Part shown: positions 1 through 7,932 of the stretch, piece by piece
Layout of the letters: each line of letters opens with the position of its first letter
Numbering within the stretch: the stretch's first letter is position 1
IMG/VR virus record: IMGVR_UViG_3300037225_000132
Span: 1-21,955 of that record
Length of the DNA: 21,955 nucleotides
Source of the DNA: a virus
Strand: one strand, 5' to 3'
Notes under the pieces: generated by a model
Database searches by the model: none
Told to the model about the DNA's origin: nothing
Seen by the model: only the letters and a program-made list of their open reading frames with translations
Program-made: the position numbers and the translations under genes

Positions 1-18
1 AAAGAGAAAACCGAATAA
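1..18 (+). CDS. 3' end of a plus-strand gene (partial)
   Basis: Reading frame 1 of the plus strand gives Lys-Glu-Lys-Thr-Glu and then TAA at 16-18. It is followed within 7 bases by a plus-strand intrinsic terminator. The pairing of a stop codon with a correctly oriented terminator suggests the tail of a gene entering from the left, convergent with the endolysin gene. Only five codons are visible, so no function can be given and the frame could be chance. Confidence 0.35.
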   Translation, partial: KEKTE

Positions 19-24
19 CTGCCG

Positions 25-53
25 CCCCGCCCCAACCGGCGGGGTTTTTATTT
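25..53 (+). terminator. Rho-independent terminator, plus strand
   Basis: A perfect 7-bp GC stem (25-31 with 38-44) with loop CCAACC is followed by TTTTTATTT at 45-53. The T-run is on the plus strand, so it ends transcription coming from the left. On the minus strand the stem has no downstream T-run, so it is not a canonical terminator for the long late operon. The T-run overlaps the stop codon of the endolysin gene (48-50). Confidence 0.8.
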
Positions 54-839
54 ATTCACAATCGGGAAAAACTGCTTATACCACGGCAATGATTCAATCT
101 TTAGCAGCCTGGCGTCCAGTGACTCTAGTGTCAGTTCTGATTCCACCGGTGGTGTAACTACCACTGGTGCCATTCCAAAAAACGCCAGCATCTCATCTTG
201 AGTCCCATTGAAATAATCCAAATCAACCGGCCCGGTGATTCCCTCTTGCCGGCCCGTGCCGCCCTCATATTGCCACACCTGCCAGTTTAACCAATCAGCA
301 GGCAAGCGGATGTCAGCCGAGTAGTTTGTCCAGCTTGCAACCCACAGCAGCCAGTGTGACCAGTTGTAGGTTCGAAGCGTCCAAACATTCCAGTAATCGG
401 CGCGGGTATAAATACCTGGCGTGATTCCCGTTGCTTTTTCTACCCCGTCTAGCCAACCCCACAGCCAGGCGCTATGAGTTAAAGCATTTGGAGGTAAAAC
501 GTTAATTTGTTTTTTTGATCCATCCGGTTGAATTTCCGTATAAGCGATATTTTCCACGTCCAAGAAAATCTGTATTGGTTTGACTGGCAGGCTGTTCCAA
601 ATTTCCAGGAAATGCGCCAGTTGCGGCTCGTAATGCAGGTTGGGCTGAAAGAAAAAATAAATCGCAAATGGCACCTTGTACTTTATGGCATTGGCAACAT
701 GCTCGAAAAACAAACTATCCGTGAAATCAGCCTGGCCAGCCCGGATAATGACGCCAATCCCCAAATCGTGCAGTTTTTGCCAGTCTATATTTTTCGTTGG
801 TTGACACCAACTGATATCAATAATTTTAGGATACGTCAT
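48..839 (-). CDS. Endolysin, GH25 lysozyme (N-acetylmuramidase)
   Basis: Predicted to cut the MurNAc-GlcNAc bond of peptidoglycan for host lysis. The 263-aa protein starts with the GH25 strand KIIDIS (Asp8) and has GVIIRAGQA near residues 29-37. The family's catalytic acidic pair is in FLDVEN (Asp94, Glu96). Later GH25 signatures follow: WLLWVASW, WQVWQYEG and VDLDYFNG. The GH25 fold ends near residue 222. A Pro-rich linker (VVVTPPVES) then leads to a short tail of about 30 residues that may bind the wall; its family is not recognised. There is no signal peptide, so export would need a holin. The ATG at 839 has a GAGG site four bases upstream and lies 9 bases after the fibre gene. It is the last gene of the late block, with the holin candidates about 17 kb upstream at the other end. 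Confidence 0.93.
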   Translation of the reverse strand: MTYPKIIDISWCQPTKNIDWQKLHDLGIGVIIRAGQADFTDSLFFEHVANAIKYKVPFAIYFFFQPNLHYEPQLAHFLEIWNSLPVKPIQIFLDVENIAYTEIQPDGSKKQINVLPPNALTHSAWLWGWLDGVEKATGITPGIYTRADYWNVWTLRTYNWSHWLLWVASWTNYSADIRLPADWLNWQVWQYEGGTGRQEGITGPVDLDYFNGTQDEMLAFFGMAPVVVTPPVESELTLESLDARLLKIESLPWYKQFFPIVNK

Positions 840-848
840 ATTGCCTCA

Positions 849-1508
849 TTAGCTGCTGGTTATGGCTTCCCAGGTCGGAGTCGTACTGTTTGTGCAAAAG
901 TATAACTTCCCCGAGTACGCTACGATTTCATAGAGTAGACCCGCCGGGCGGCTGCCTGCCGTTGCGTGTTTCGGGTCGCTGGCTGCCAGGCGAGGAACTT
1001 TCTTACTCGAAAAGTGATACGCCCGCCACTTTGCGAGGCTGGTTGAAAAGACCAACATTACCAATTCTGAACTGTTCGACAGGATGAAGTCAGCCGCCCC
1101 CGCGCACAGGATATTCCCCGTGTTGTGTTTGAAGGTGATTTGGTTGGTGTCGCCAGCCTGCGCTATAAACAATACAAACCCGTCCGGTGTGGTTGTCGCC
1201 GTGATGGTATCCAAGTCATCCGCCGCGCCGGTCTGGGGGAGAATCAAGTGAAAGTTATTCGTTGGCTGAGAGGCCACGCCACTAGAAATAGTTATGGTGC
1301 TGCCAGCCGATAGCCTGAGATTGCCGTCATCCGCCAGGGCGATAGCGAGCCGGGTTTTCAGGTCTGTTTTTGACCCGGCGGGGTCTGTCCCCAACTCGGT
1401 CTCGATGTTGGTAATGTCGGTGTACGCCGTGTTGATGTCCGCCGCCTTCGGGTAATCGACACTGGCGACTTTTGCGGTAAACGTGGTTACTGCTGCTGGA
1501 TAGGTCAT
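849..1508 (-). CDS. Tail fibre or baseplate-type structural protein
   Basis: A 219-aa protein. The start chosen is ATG 1508 because it overlaps the stop of the upstream tail gene as ATGA and has GGAG nine bases upstream; an in-frame TTG at 1523 is less likely. Residues of roughly 15-60 (VDYPKAADINTAYTDITNIETELG and onward) match the pattern often seen at the start of phage fibre or baseplate appendages: a short region that positions a helix, followed by a beta-rich domain. The rest is Ser/Thr/Gly-rich and beta-like. Its place between the tail-tip protein and the lysin supports a host-contact or tail-tip role. The assignment rests on position and composition, not on a named family. Confidence 0.6.
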   Translation of the reverse strand: MTYPAAVTTFTAKVASVDYPKAADINTAYTDITNIETELGTDPAGSKTDLKTRLAIALADDGNLRLSAGSTITISSGVASQPTNNFHLILPQTGAADDLDTITATTTPDGFVLFIAQAGDTNQITFKHNTGNILCAGAADFILSNSSELVMLVFSTSLAKWRAYHFSSKKVPRLAASDPKHATAGSRPAGLLYEIVAYSGKLYFCTNSTTPTWEAITSS

Positions 1509-4042
1509 GGTGTATAACTCCAAATTACAATGTCAGTTGAGCCGTCCCCGCCAGGGGGTCGGATATAGACTTTCTTGATTTGCCATTGGCAGGTCGACAG
1601 AATTTCGCCGACCCGGATTGAAATATTCAGGTAGCGGCTTTCGGTCGCCTGTAAATCAGGCGTAATCTTATAATCGGGAGCGCCTGAATTTCCGTGAGTA
1701 TCGTTATAGGTTTGAGAAAGGGGTACGATGTCACCGTCCCAGCGATAGGTCAGTGCCCAATCCTCAGCCCCGAACCAGGATAGAAGCGCGTCTAATCCAG
1801 GGATTAGTGTAGCCGGAGTTGTGTTATCCCATCGGGGCTGTGGGTTTATTTCGTATCCGTGCAGTGCCGAGTTGTAACCTTCTACCCCGTGCGGAGAGCG
1901 TGAGCATACCCCGCTTAGAAATTCCCAGTCAAGCATAACCTGCCCGACTTCGCTTGTGGGGCCAGTGTAATCTATCTGAAAGACGAACTTAAAGTAAGTG
2001 TCAATCCCTAACAGGTCTGGTCTGGCGTCAATCTCCATTACCCCGTTATCCAGGTAGCGCAGGAACGTTTGATCGTATCTGTTGTCTTGGTTGCAAATAT
2101 CGTCCCAATAGCCGGAAACTTTATTCCCCTTATATTCCAGCACAGACTCAACTGGAGGCGGGACTGGCGGGTCAACCGGCGGAATAACCGGGTCTATCAC
2201 GGGTATCCATGGCAGGAACGGGTCGTAAGGATCGTTTGCAATTGTGCTGCCATCGGTCAAGCGTGGAATTAATACCACGTTCGTTTTTACAGATTGCCCG
2301 GTCGGTATGTTGTTCCAAGAATGTGTAATCTGCCCAACGTGATACACACCGTCAATCCCTAATTTGGAACTGGTGAAGTGAATTTTATCAAGCAGATCAA
2401 ACGAGTATTGCAGCTCCGGGCGTTGTTCGATGGTTATCTCGATTGTGCGGCGTGGGGAGCGCAGAAAATCATAAATCATCTTTGTAAACGCCTCGCCGTG
2501 ATTGATGTCTTGCAGCCAGGGCGAATCAAGCACAAACAGGGTGTCGCCGTTTGTGGGTGTGCGGGTGTCAGTTGTAGACTTGCCAACGATAATTAAGGAT
2601 GTTACGCAAATCACGAAATTGTAAATGTTGTGAATGGAAATTGAATATGTGGAATCATTGACAATTATCGTGACAGGGATAGCCCAATAAGAATCGGGGT
2701 AGACCTGCATTCCCGTTCCGCCCGAATTGGCCTTGATAATCAATGAGGACAGGTGAGCGCCCACAATATTCGAATAACTCCCGGTAATAACCTCAGTGGC
2801 TTGCCCGGCAATATCAACCACTCCGCTTTGGAAAATGATTGCTTCGTCCCCGTCCTGGGTAGACGGTGCTGTATATGGGTAACTTGCCGTAACCTGCCTC
2901 GTGGTAATCTTGCGCCCGACAAGAATGAGTTTTGTCAGGTAAACTTGCGGGCCTATGGTGCTATGGAATGTGAGTTTTATCTGTTTATTATTGATGGAAT
3001 TGACGGTAAGCGATATGAGCGACCCCCATTCATGCCCGCCCGGCCCGTAGACAACCGCCGAATCATCAAGGGCGCTGTTTGCGCCAGCTTGCGCCAGCCG
3101 GACATCGACAAAACCAGAATAATTAAACGTCATGTAGGTATAGCCGTTGTTTGTCCCCTGGCCTACGATAATCATTGGACCGGACAATTGGAACGCAATT
3201 TCTTCATCGCCCTTTTGTAATTTGGTAATATTTGCCTGGACTGCCGAGCGCAAATTCTCCCAGGCGGTAGAACGCCGGATCGTTTTGAGACATTGCGCCT
3301 GGTCAATCTCGATTGTCGGCATGCTGGAATGACCACGGGAATAAAACTTTATCGCTCCCCGGTTATCAGCGAAAACTTGACCGAGAGAAGCGGCCGCCAA
3401 ATCCTGCAGAACGTTCAGGGCGTTAAGTTTATTTACGTCAAACGAGGTTATACGTTGATCCTCTGTGTCGATCACCGCCCCAAAATCATTCGTAAATTGC
3501 GACTGCGCCAGGGTGTCGGTTATCGCATTGCGAACGGATGCCATGTATGCAGTTGGCAAGGTACAGTTTCGGTCAAGCAAAGTCATACTATCCCGAATGA
3601 CTAACTCCACCGTATTGCTATCGCTGATTGCCGGGATGTCATAGATAATGCCAGCCATCACCGGCCACATGGTTTTAGTTGCCAGGTCTTTGACGTAATA
3701 ACGAAATTTTCTCCCCGGTAGAAGTTTGCCGTAAAGCGCCCCGCTGATGTTGTCAGGGTCAAACCTGCCGCTTGAATTGTTGAGGGTGATTGTCCCTTGT
3801 GCCGGCTGGATTTTCTCAAACCCGCCGCCGTTGGGGGTAACGAGGAAAGCGCACCCCCGGATAATCTGAGGGATATCAATTATATATTCAGCTTCGTTGC
3901 TTTCAAACGTGCCGTCGTTGTTCCAATCGACTAGAAATATGTGCTGAATTGACCCCGCTGGATTTGCGCCGTCAACATCATAAATCCGGGTAGCGTCGTC
4001 ATAGAGGTAATCAGCATCATTCCATTTTGCACCGACTGTCAC
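1505..4042 (-). CDS. Large tail-tip / tail hub protein with C-terminal appendage domain
   Basis: An 845-aa protein directly after the tape measure gene, where siphoviruses encode the distal tail and tail-associated proteins. The first ~330 residues contain tail-hub-like features: a beta-rich start, IQPAQGTITLNNSSGRFDP, a 'LPGRKFRYYV' strand, and later a region with VLQDLAAASLGQVFADNRG, which is typical of phage tail proteins that bind the tube end. The middle (about 330-600) is beta-rich. A Pro-rich hinge (PVIPPVDPPVPPPVES, about residues 618-635) leads to a ~205-aa C-terminal domain rich in Trp, Tyr and Asp that looks like a carbohydrate-binding or adhesion module. It overlaps the tape measure stop by ATGA and the fibre start by ATGA, so the three are translationally coupled. 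The exact family is not certain. Confidence 0.72.
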   Translation of the reverse strand: MTVGAKWNDADYLYDDATRIYDVDGANPAGSIQHIFLVDWNNDGTFESNEAEYIIDIPQIIRGCAFLVTPNGGGFEKIQPAQGTITLNNSSGRFDPDNISGALYGKLLPGRKFRYYVKDLATKTMWPVMAGIIYDIPAISDSNTVELVIRDSMTLLDRNCTLPTAYMASVRNAITDTLAQSQFTNDFGAVIDTEDQRITSFDVNKLNALNVLQDLAAASLGQVFADNRGAIKFYSRGHSSMPTIEIDQAQCLKTIRRSTAWENLRSAVQANITKLQKGDEEIAFQLSGPMIIVGQGTNNGYTYMTFNYSGFVDVRLAQAGANSALDDSAVVYGPGGHEWGSLISLTVNSINNKQIKLTFHSTIGPQVYLTKLILVGRKITTRQVTASYPYTAPSTQDGDEAIIFQSGVVDIAGQATEVITGSYSNIVGAHLSSLIIKANSGGTGMQVYPDSYWAIPVTIIVNDSTYSISIHNIYNFVICVTSLIIVGKSTTDTRTPTNGDTLFVLDSPWLQDINHGEAFTKMIYDFLRSPRRTIEITIEQRPELQYSFDLLDKIHFTSSKLGIDGVYHVGQITHSWNNIPTGQSVKTNVVLIPRLTDGSTIANDPYDPFLPWIPVIDPVIPPVDPPVPPPVESVLEYKGNKVSGYWDDICNQDNRYDQTFLRYLDNGVMEIDARPDLLGIDTYFKFVFQIDYTGPTSEVGQVMLDWEFLSGVCSRSPHGVEGYNSALHGYEINPQPRWDNTTPATLIPGLDALLSWFGAEDWALTYRWDGDIVPLSQTYNDTHGNSGAPDYKITPDLQATESRYLNISIRVGEILSTCQWQIKKVYIRPPGGDGSTDIVIWSYTP

Positions 4043-4890
4043 CGCTGCCGCCTTTGCGCCTGTATAATTGCCGCCCCAAGTATTTCAAGTTGATCAGCGG
4101 TCGGGGTAGTCAGGCTGGAATAATTGACGTTGACAACGGTTGAGGGGGTGTAGTTTGCATTTGGACCGGGGGCGGTTAATCCTAAGTTTCGAGCACCACC
4201 CCCGCCGCCCACAGAGGGAACGACGGGTGCAGTAGCGCCGCCGCCGAGTAGACCCCAATCATTGGCAGTCTTGACTAACTGTTGTCCTACGCCGGGAACG
4301 TTGCCAAATAGACCGTACCCTATCAAAAGGAGTAATTGCTTAAATTCCTTCATGTTGATAAGAACATAAAGCGCCGTGAGTGCTGCAACCACCGCCGTTA
4401 TTGGAGCGACTACCGCGCCAAACCCAACCGCCAGGCCAGGGAGAAGCATCTGGAGCGTACCGACCACAGTGATGACCTGACCGACCACGGTAACCAGTGG
4501 ACCAGCCACCGCTAGAACTCCCACAATGGTTATGATTGTCTGCTGGGTTCCCAGGTCTAATTTTGCAAACCAATCGACGGCTTTAGCCAGGCCGTCTACC
4601 AGTTTCAATAATCCGGGCAGGGCGGCGTTTATGATTGGCAAGAACGCCATTGCCAAATTAGTCTTGACCTTCTCCAGGCCATCCGCAACGGGCTTCAATG
4701 CCGCTGCCACTTCTTTATTCCCCTTAACCAATGCAATCAAACCAACAACGGGGAGAGTAAAAGCGGCGGTCATTCGCATACCGAGCGAAGATATTTTCTC
4801 CCCCATCTCACGCAAATTCATCGTTATATTTTTGGTAACTGGGGTGAGATTATCTTTTCCAGTTAGAGTGATTACAACATCGTTAGACAT
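4039..4890 (-). CDS. Tape measure protein, unusually short
   Basis: At 283 aa it sits just after two tail-chaperone ORFs and before the tail-tip gene, the standard tape measure position. It has an N-terminal helical section (NLREMGEKISSLGMRM and onward) and long hydrophobic, helical membrane-like stretches at about 115-140, 150-165 and 170-195, as is typical of tape measures. The C-terminus is Gly- and Pro-rich (VGGGGGARN). The 'KNITMNLREMGEKISSLGMRMT' type start is common in phage tail length proteins. Most siphovirus tape measures are 600-2000 aa. If about 0.15 nm per residue holds, this one predicts a tail of only about 40 nm. Start ATG 4890 overlaps the preceding ORF by 8 bases, without a strong Shine-Dalgarno. 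Confidence 0.75.
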   Translation of the reverse strand: MSNDVVITLTGKDNLTPVTKNITMNLREMGEKISSLGMRMTAAFTLPVVGLIALVKGNKEVAAALKPVADGLEKVKTNLAMAFLPIINAALPGLLKLVDGLAKAVDWFAKLDLGTQQTIITIVGVLAVAGPLVTVVGQVITVVGTLQMLLPGLAVGFGAVVAPITAVVAALTALYVLINMKEFKQLLLLIGYGLFGNVPGVGQQLVKTANDWGLLGGGATAPVVPSVGGGGGARNLGLTAPGPNANYTPSTVVNVNYSSLTTPTADQLEILGAAIIQAQRRQR

Positions 4891-5164
4891 TCTTTTTCGG
4901 TCCCGATTGTCGTGCTTCTAAAAGTGCCATGATCCGGTAATACCATTCAGCGGGCATGTCCTCAACTTTCCAGGGCTTTATCCCAGCTTCCTGTGCAATC
5001 GCCAAATCCGATAACCAATGAGGAGCGCTCTTTCCCTTGTAAAACAGGGCGGCGATTATTAGGTTGCGCTCCTCATTGTAGGGATTATGGTTTGTCTCTG
5101 GAATTCTCGAAACAACTCCATAAAGCCAACTGGAAAATCGAGCGTCTCGCCAAAAGCAGCCCAT
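4883..5164 (-). CDS. Tail assembly chaperone, second frame (gpT-like extension)
   Basis: An open frame of 93 codons in the -1 frame relative to the preceding tail chaperone ORF, overlapping it by 106 bases. The informative part begins around NEERNLIIAALFYKG and continues to MPAEWYYRIMALLEARQ, an acidic/aromatic helical region like the C-terminal part of tail assembly chaperones. The ATG at 5164 has only a weak GAAGA upstream, so this is more likely expressed as a -1 frameshift extension of the 5059-5295 ORF than from its own start. The -1 frame is open from about 5200 down. No perfect X-XXY-YYZ slippery heptamer is visible. Confidence 0.55.
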   Translation of the reverse strand: MGCFWRDARFSSWLYGVVSRIPETNHNPYNEERNLIIAALFYKGKSAPHWLSDLAIAQEAGIKPWKVEDMPAEWYYRIMALLEARQSGPKKNV

Positions 5165-5295
5165 TCTTCGGGGGTGTAATGTATACCGTCCTCGTGTACT
5201 GCAAATTTGCCCATGAGGTCAAAGGCGACATCATTATCAAGACCTGCCCGCCTCACTTCTCCATAACTCAGAAATTGATCTTTTATGAATTTCAT
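5059..5295 (-). CDS. Tail assembly chaperone (gpG-like)
   Basis: A 78-aa acidic, helical protein located between the major tail protein and the tape measure, the fixed place of the gpG/gpGT chaperones that hold the tape measure during tail assembly. Its ATG (5295) overlaps the major tail protein stop by ATGA. It carries YTPEEWAAFGETLDFPVG, typical of the short helical chaperones. The assignment is mostly by position, size and the overlapping -1 frame downstream. Sequence similarity to a specific family was not testable here. Confidence 0.6.
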   Translation of the reverse strand: MKFIKDQFLSYGEVRRAGLDNDVAFDLMGKFAVHEDGIHYTPEEWAAFGETLDFPVGFMELFREFQRQTIIPTMRSAT

Positions 5296-6299
5296 ACCAG
5301 CGCCGCCAGTGTGTTTACGAGGATGAAGTAACCAAAAAAGTTCGCCGTTGCATTGTACCCGCCCTGGAACTCAACGGTCACAATGTTGTCACCGTTCTGA
5401 TCGCTGAAAGGCGGGAAAGCGGTGTACTTTCCGCAAAGGTTTATCTCTAAGGTCTTTTTTGTGTAAGTCCCGGTATTGCCATTGTCAATCGTAGACCCCT
5501 CATGCAAAATTCGGATTACCCGCGATATCAACGCCAGGAATTTGGCGTATTCAGCGGAACAGTTTGCATCATGTTCGTACGTCAAACGCAGGGTGAAACT
5601 CGGCTTTTTGGGAATTTGCACATGGAAATAATTTTCACCGTCGCCGGTTGCCTGTGGCACAAGGCCAGTCTGCCAGTTCAATTCGTAACCGATCAACGTC
5701 CCCTCTAACTGGGTATCGCCCAAATCGTCAACATCATCGACGTAGATTTTTGGGGCCAGGATTTCTTCAACCGGATCGCTCACCGATAGCGCCAGGACGG
5801 TAAACGACTGCCCGATCTTCTGCCTGCCGACCCATTTGGATGTTAGTTTTAGCGCCTCTTTGGGCGCCCAGGTGAGAGTGAATTCGGTCGGGAATGCGTA
5901 GTTCATCGCGGCGGCGGCATTGTTATCCCCGGCTTCGATGGTGAAAGTCTGAAAGGTGTTTGGCGCTGTTTGGTCAACATCGAATTCGTAAATGTGCCCG
6001 TCGCCGTCACCATCCGCTGCACCGTCTACGTCAAGTTGTACGCCAGCCGCCAGGACATACCCAAGTTGCTCAAACGTTGCCGGGCATTCTGGAAAATCGA
6101 GGGTTGCCATACGGTAAGGGATATAGGCCCGGTCGGTATCTACGATCAGCCCGACATTCTCCTCCGGCCTGACAACCGTTTCGCCGCCGTCGATTTGAGC
6201 GCCAGGGCCGCGCCAGATGGCAGAGGCAACGACGGCGGAGCCCGGCGCTTGTTGCTGCCCTAATTGGATCTTTCGTAATGGTACTGTTCCATAAGCCAT
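5292..6299 (-). CDS. Major tail tube protein
   Basis: A 335-aa beta-rich protein predicted to polymerise into the tail tube. It lies between the tail-terminator-like gene and the tail chaperones, the conserved position of the major tail protein in non-contractile phages. The sequence has a Gly/Asp-rich insert (VDGAADGDGDGHIYEF, near 92-107). It has alternating hydrophobic strands and a long C-terminal region (NLCGKYTAFPPFSDQNGDNI) as seen in tail tube proteins. GAGG lies about 6 bases before ATG 6299, inside the end of the upstream gene's spacer. Together with the tape measure it points to a siphovirus rather than a podovirus. Confidence 0.75.
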   Translation of the reverse strand: MAYGTVPLRKIQLGQQQAPGSAVVASAIWRGPGAQIDGGETVVRPEENVGLIVDTDRAYIPYRMATLDFPECPATFEQLGYVLAAGVQLDVDGAADGDGDGHIYEFDVDQTAPNTFQTFTIEAGDNNAAAAMNYAFPTEFTLTWAPKEALKLTSKWVGRQKIGQSFTVLALSVSDPVEEILAPKIYVDDVDDLGDTQLEGTLIGYELNWQTGLVPQATGDGENYFHVQIPKKPSFTLRLTYEHDANCSAEYAKFLALISRVIRILHEGSTIDNGNTGTYTKKTLEINLCGKYTAFPPFSDQNGDNIVTVEFQGGYNATANFFGYFILVNTLAALV

Positions 6300-6307
6300 G
6301 TTTTACC

Positions 6308-6724
6308 TCACCATGTAAATCGCAATTTAATTCCAGGAATGACAAACCGCCAGCCGACATAATCAATCCCGGCATAGTTGAACTGCATCCAGGTATATGA
6401 CGGGGGGCCGAAATTCTGAACCGTACCGTTCAGCGTTGGCTTTTTCAACAATGCCAGCGCAACCCGGTCAACGTAAGGAATAACTTCTTGATAGGATCGC
6501 TTCGAGTCCTGCCGGGCTACCATCACGTCCAGGGTCAGGGTATGCAGAGCTTTGACATCACCGACGCTTTGCTGTTCATATGTTCCCGAGTTGGGATAGC
6601 ACAAGGTAAACGGTTCGATGTTTTCAGAATCAGGTATTTGATCCTGAGCATCTCGGATACCGTCAACCGTACGCATAATCGCCTGCACCGCTTTGATTAC
6701 ATCCTCTAACGTTGGGTTAGCCAT
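6308..6724 (-). CDS. Tail completion / tail terminator-like protein
   Basis: A 138-aa protein between the head-tail connector and the major tail protein. It begins with a helix (PTLEDVIKAVQAIMRTV) and continues with a beta sheet region and VDRVALALLKKPTLNGTV, the helix-strand pattern of tail-terminator or minor tail proteins of the lambda gpU / HK97 gp10-neighbour type. AAGGA lies about 10 bases before its ATG (6724), which shares an A with the stop of the upstream connector gene (TAATG). The function is assigned by position and fold pattern. Confidence 0.55.
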   Translation of the reverse strand: MANPTLEDVIKAVQAIMRTVDGIRDAQDQIPDSENIEPFTLCYPNSGTYEQQSVGDVKALHTLTLDVMVARQDSKRSYQEVIPYVDRVALALLKKPTLNGTVQNFGPPSYTWMQFNYAGIDYVGWRFVIPGIKLRFTW

Positions 6725-7563
6725 TAGAGATAATTCCTTCGCAGAGGCGCGAGCATCTTTTTCACATCCGGATCAAGTTCAGGTATCTGAACCATCTGCT
6801 GGCCCATTTCAGCGGAGCCGGTTACGCCAAACGGAGCGTCTTTGCGCTTGAATAATCGCAGTGCCTGGAGGATGCACGCCTCATGCGCGAGCGGGTTGAC
6901 CGATACTGAGTATCCGAACTTGCCTGTGAGCTTTACGCCTTTTTTGGAAAGGGGGAAAAGCATCTGGGAATAAGGCGTAAGCTCAATCTTGGTATAAGGT
7001 TTACCGTCCAAACTTGCGTTATAGGGCATAAGGTCAAAGTCAGTCGCCGCCCATGCGCTGTAGGACTGGGCGCCGCCAATATCGGTCGCCAGGGTCGTCA
7101 GCGATACGATATCATCTGTGCGCAAGCAATCCTCATCTCCAGCCGTGTAATAGCGGTCTTCGTCGTTGGTATTCACCCAAAAGCGGCGCCCGGTTTCGTG
7201 ATCGATTAGTCGACTTATCGCCGTGATGACACTCTCAATTGTGGCATCATCGACCGTATCGCTCGTATCAATCAGGGTAATGGTTGCCCCGGCGCTTTCC
7301 TGAGTGGGTGCTGCCGTCAGGGTGATAACCGAATCGGTTGGTGGAACAGTTGTATCAATCAACCAGGTCGCATTATTTCCAGTCTGCCCGGCCCCAGAGA
7401 TACTCAGTATGCGGGCATCCCTGAACTTCATTAGCCGTTTGGCGCTGTCCGTGATGGTCTTACCGCTGTTGGAAAAGGTCAAGGTAGCAGCGGAATAAGA
7501 CCGCTGAGAGAAATAGCGGTCTTTGAATTCGCTTAAAGTGACATAACCGTTGACGATTGCCAT
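6724..7563 (-). CDS. Head-tail connector (gp6-like), with insert
   Basis: The start used is ATG 7563 (279 aa, MAIVNGYVTL), because it overlaps the stop of the preceding gene as TAATG; the open frame extends upstream but that part reads like a shadow of the neighbouring gene. Residues 1-20 (VTLSEFKDRY) and the later helix 'TIESVITAISRLIDHETGRRFW', with a YYTAGDEDCL section, match the DNA-packaging head-tail connector family (gp6-like) that closes the neck. The segment between (about 25-90), rich in Thr/Gly/Ser with beta-strand character, looks like an inserted small domain. The last helix (HEACILQALRLFKRKDAPFG) is also typical of the family. An ATACTCAGTAT dyad lies inside this gene (7400-7410), as does a second copy (6903-6913). 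Confidence 0.68.
   Translation of the reverse strand: MAIVNGYVTLSEFKDRYFSQRSYSAATLTFSNSGKTITDSAKRLMKFRDARILSISGAGQTGNNATWLIDTTVPPTDSVITLTAAPTQESAGATITLIDTSDTVDDATIESVITAISRLIDHETGRRFWVNTNDEDRYYTAGDEDCLRTDDIVSLTTLATDIGGAQSYSAWAATDFDLMPYNASLDGKPYTKIELTPYSQMLFPLSKKGVKLTGKFGYSVSVNPLAHEACILQALRLFKRKDAPFGVTGSAEMGQQMVQIPELDPDVKKMLAPLRRNYL
6903..6913. repeat. Dispersed dyad ATACT-S-AGTAT, copy 1 (coding)
   Basis: ATACTGAGTAT within the connector gene. One of four exact copies of the pattern ATACT-S-AGTAT. The simple expected number for this window is about 0.01. Confidence 0.65.
7400..7410. repeat. Dispersed dyad ATACT-S-AGTAT, copy 2 (coding)
   Basis: ATACTCAGTAT within the connector gene, embedded in GAGATACTCAGTATGC (7397-7412), which is identical over 16 bases to the terminase copy (17060-17075). 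Confidence 0.65.
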
Positions 7564-7931
7564 TATTCGAGCACCGTGAAATACAGCGCCCCGGCGCCGC
7601 CATTGCCACCCTGAGCAACAACGACTTTGAACTGACCAATTACGGGAATATGCTGTATGGCATCCGTGCCAACCACTCCCGTTGCACCGCACCCAGAGCC
7701 ACGGGGATATTTTACAAGGGTCGATGTTCCCGCGTCTGTCAAGGTCAGGATGGCTTTAGACTGAACGGAATTTTCAACGGTGATGGTCAAATCCCCGCCG
7801 GTTGCGATAGTTCCGGGGACGTACACAACCTCTTCCAGGTAGCCGTTTACGCCTACCTCAGATTGTTGGACGGTTGCAGCTCCGTTGGTATCGCAAACGA
7901 TTGGTAATTTTATGATTCGGAAAGCGCCCAT
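7563..7931 (-). CDS. Small head or decoration-type structural protein
   Basis: A 122-aa beta-rich protein. Its start ATG 7931 is one base after the stop of the 52-aa gene, with AAAGGA just upstream, and its stop overlaps the connector ATG (TAATG). It shows the pattern of Gly/Val/Thr strands with 'GYLEEVVYVPG' and 'GDLTITVENS', typical of small phage virion proteins between capsid and connector. It may be a head decoration or neck component; a specific family is not recognised. Confidence 0.5.
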   Translation of the reverse strand: MGAFRIIKLPIVCDTNGAATVQQSEVGVNGYLEEVVYVPGTIATGGDLTITVENSVQSKAILTLTDAGTSTLVKYPRGSGCGATGVVGTDAIQHIPVIGQFKVVVAQGGNGGAGALYFTVLE

Positions 7932-7932
7932 A

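Noticed and set aside
7564-7692. Upstream extension of the connector gene frame.
   Set aside because: Cys/Trp-rich, unlike a phage protein, and overlaps the 122-aa gene; TAATG coupling at 7563 gives a better start.
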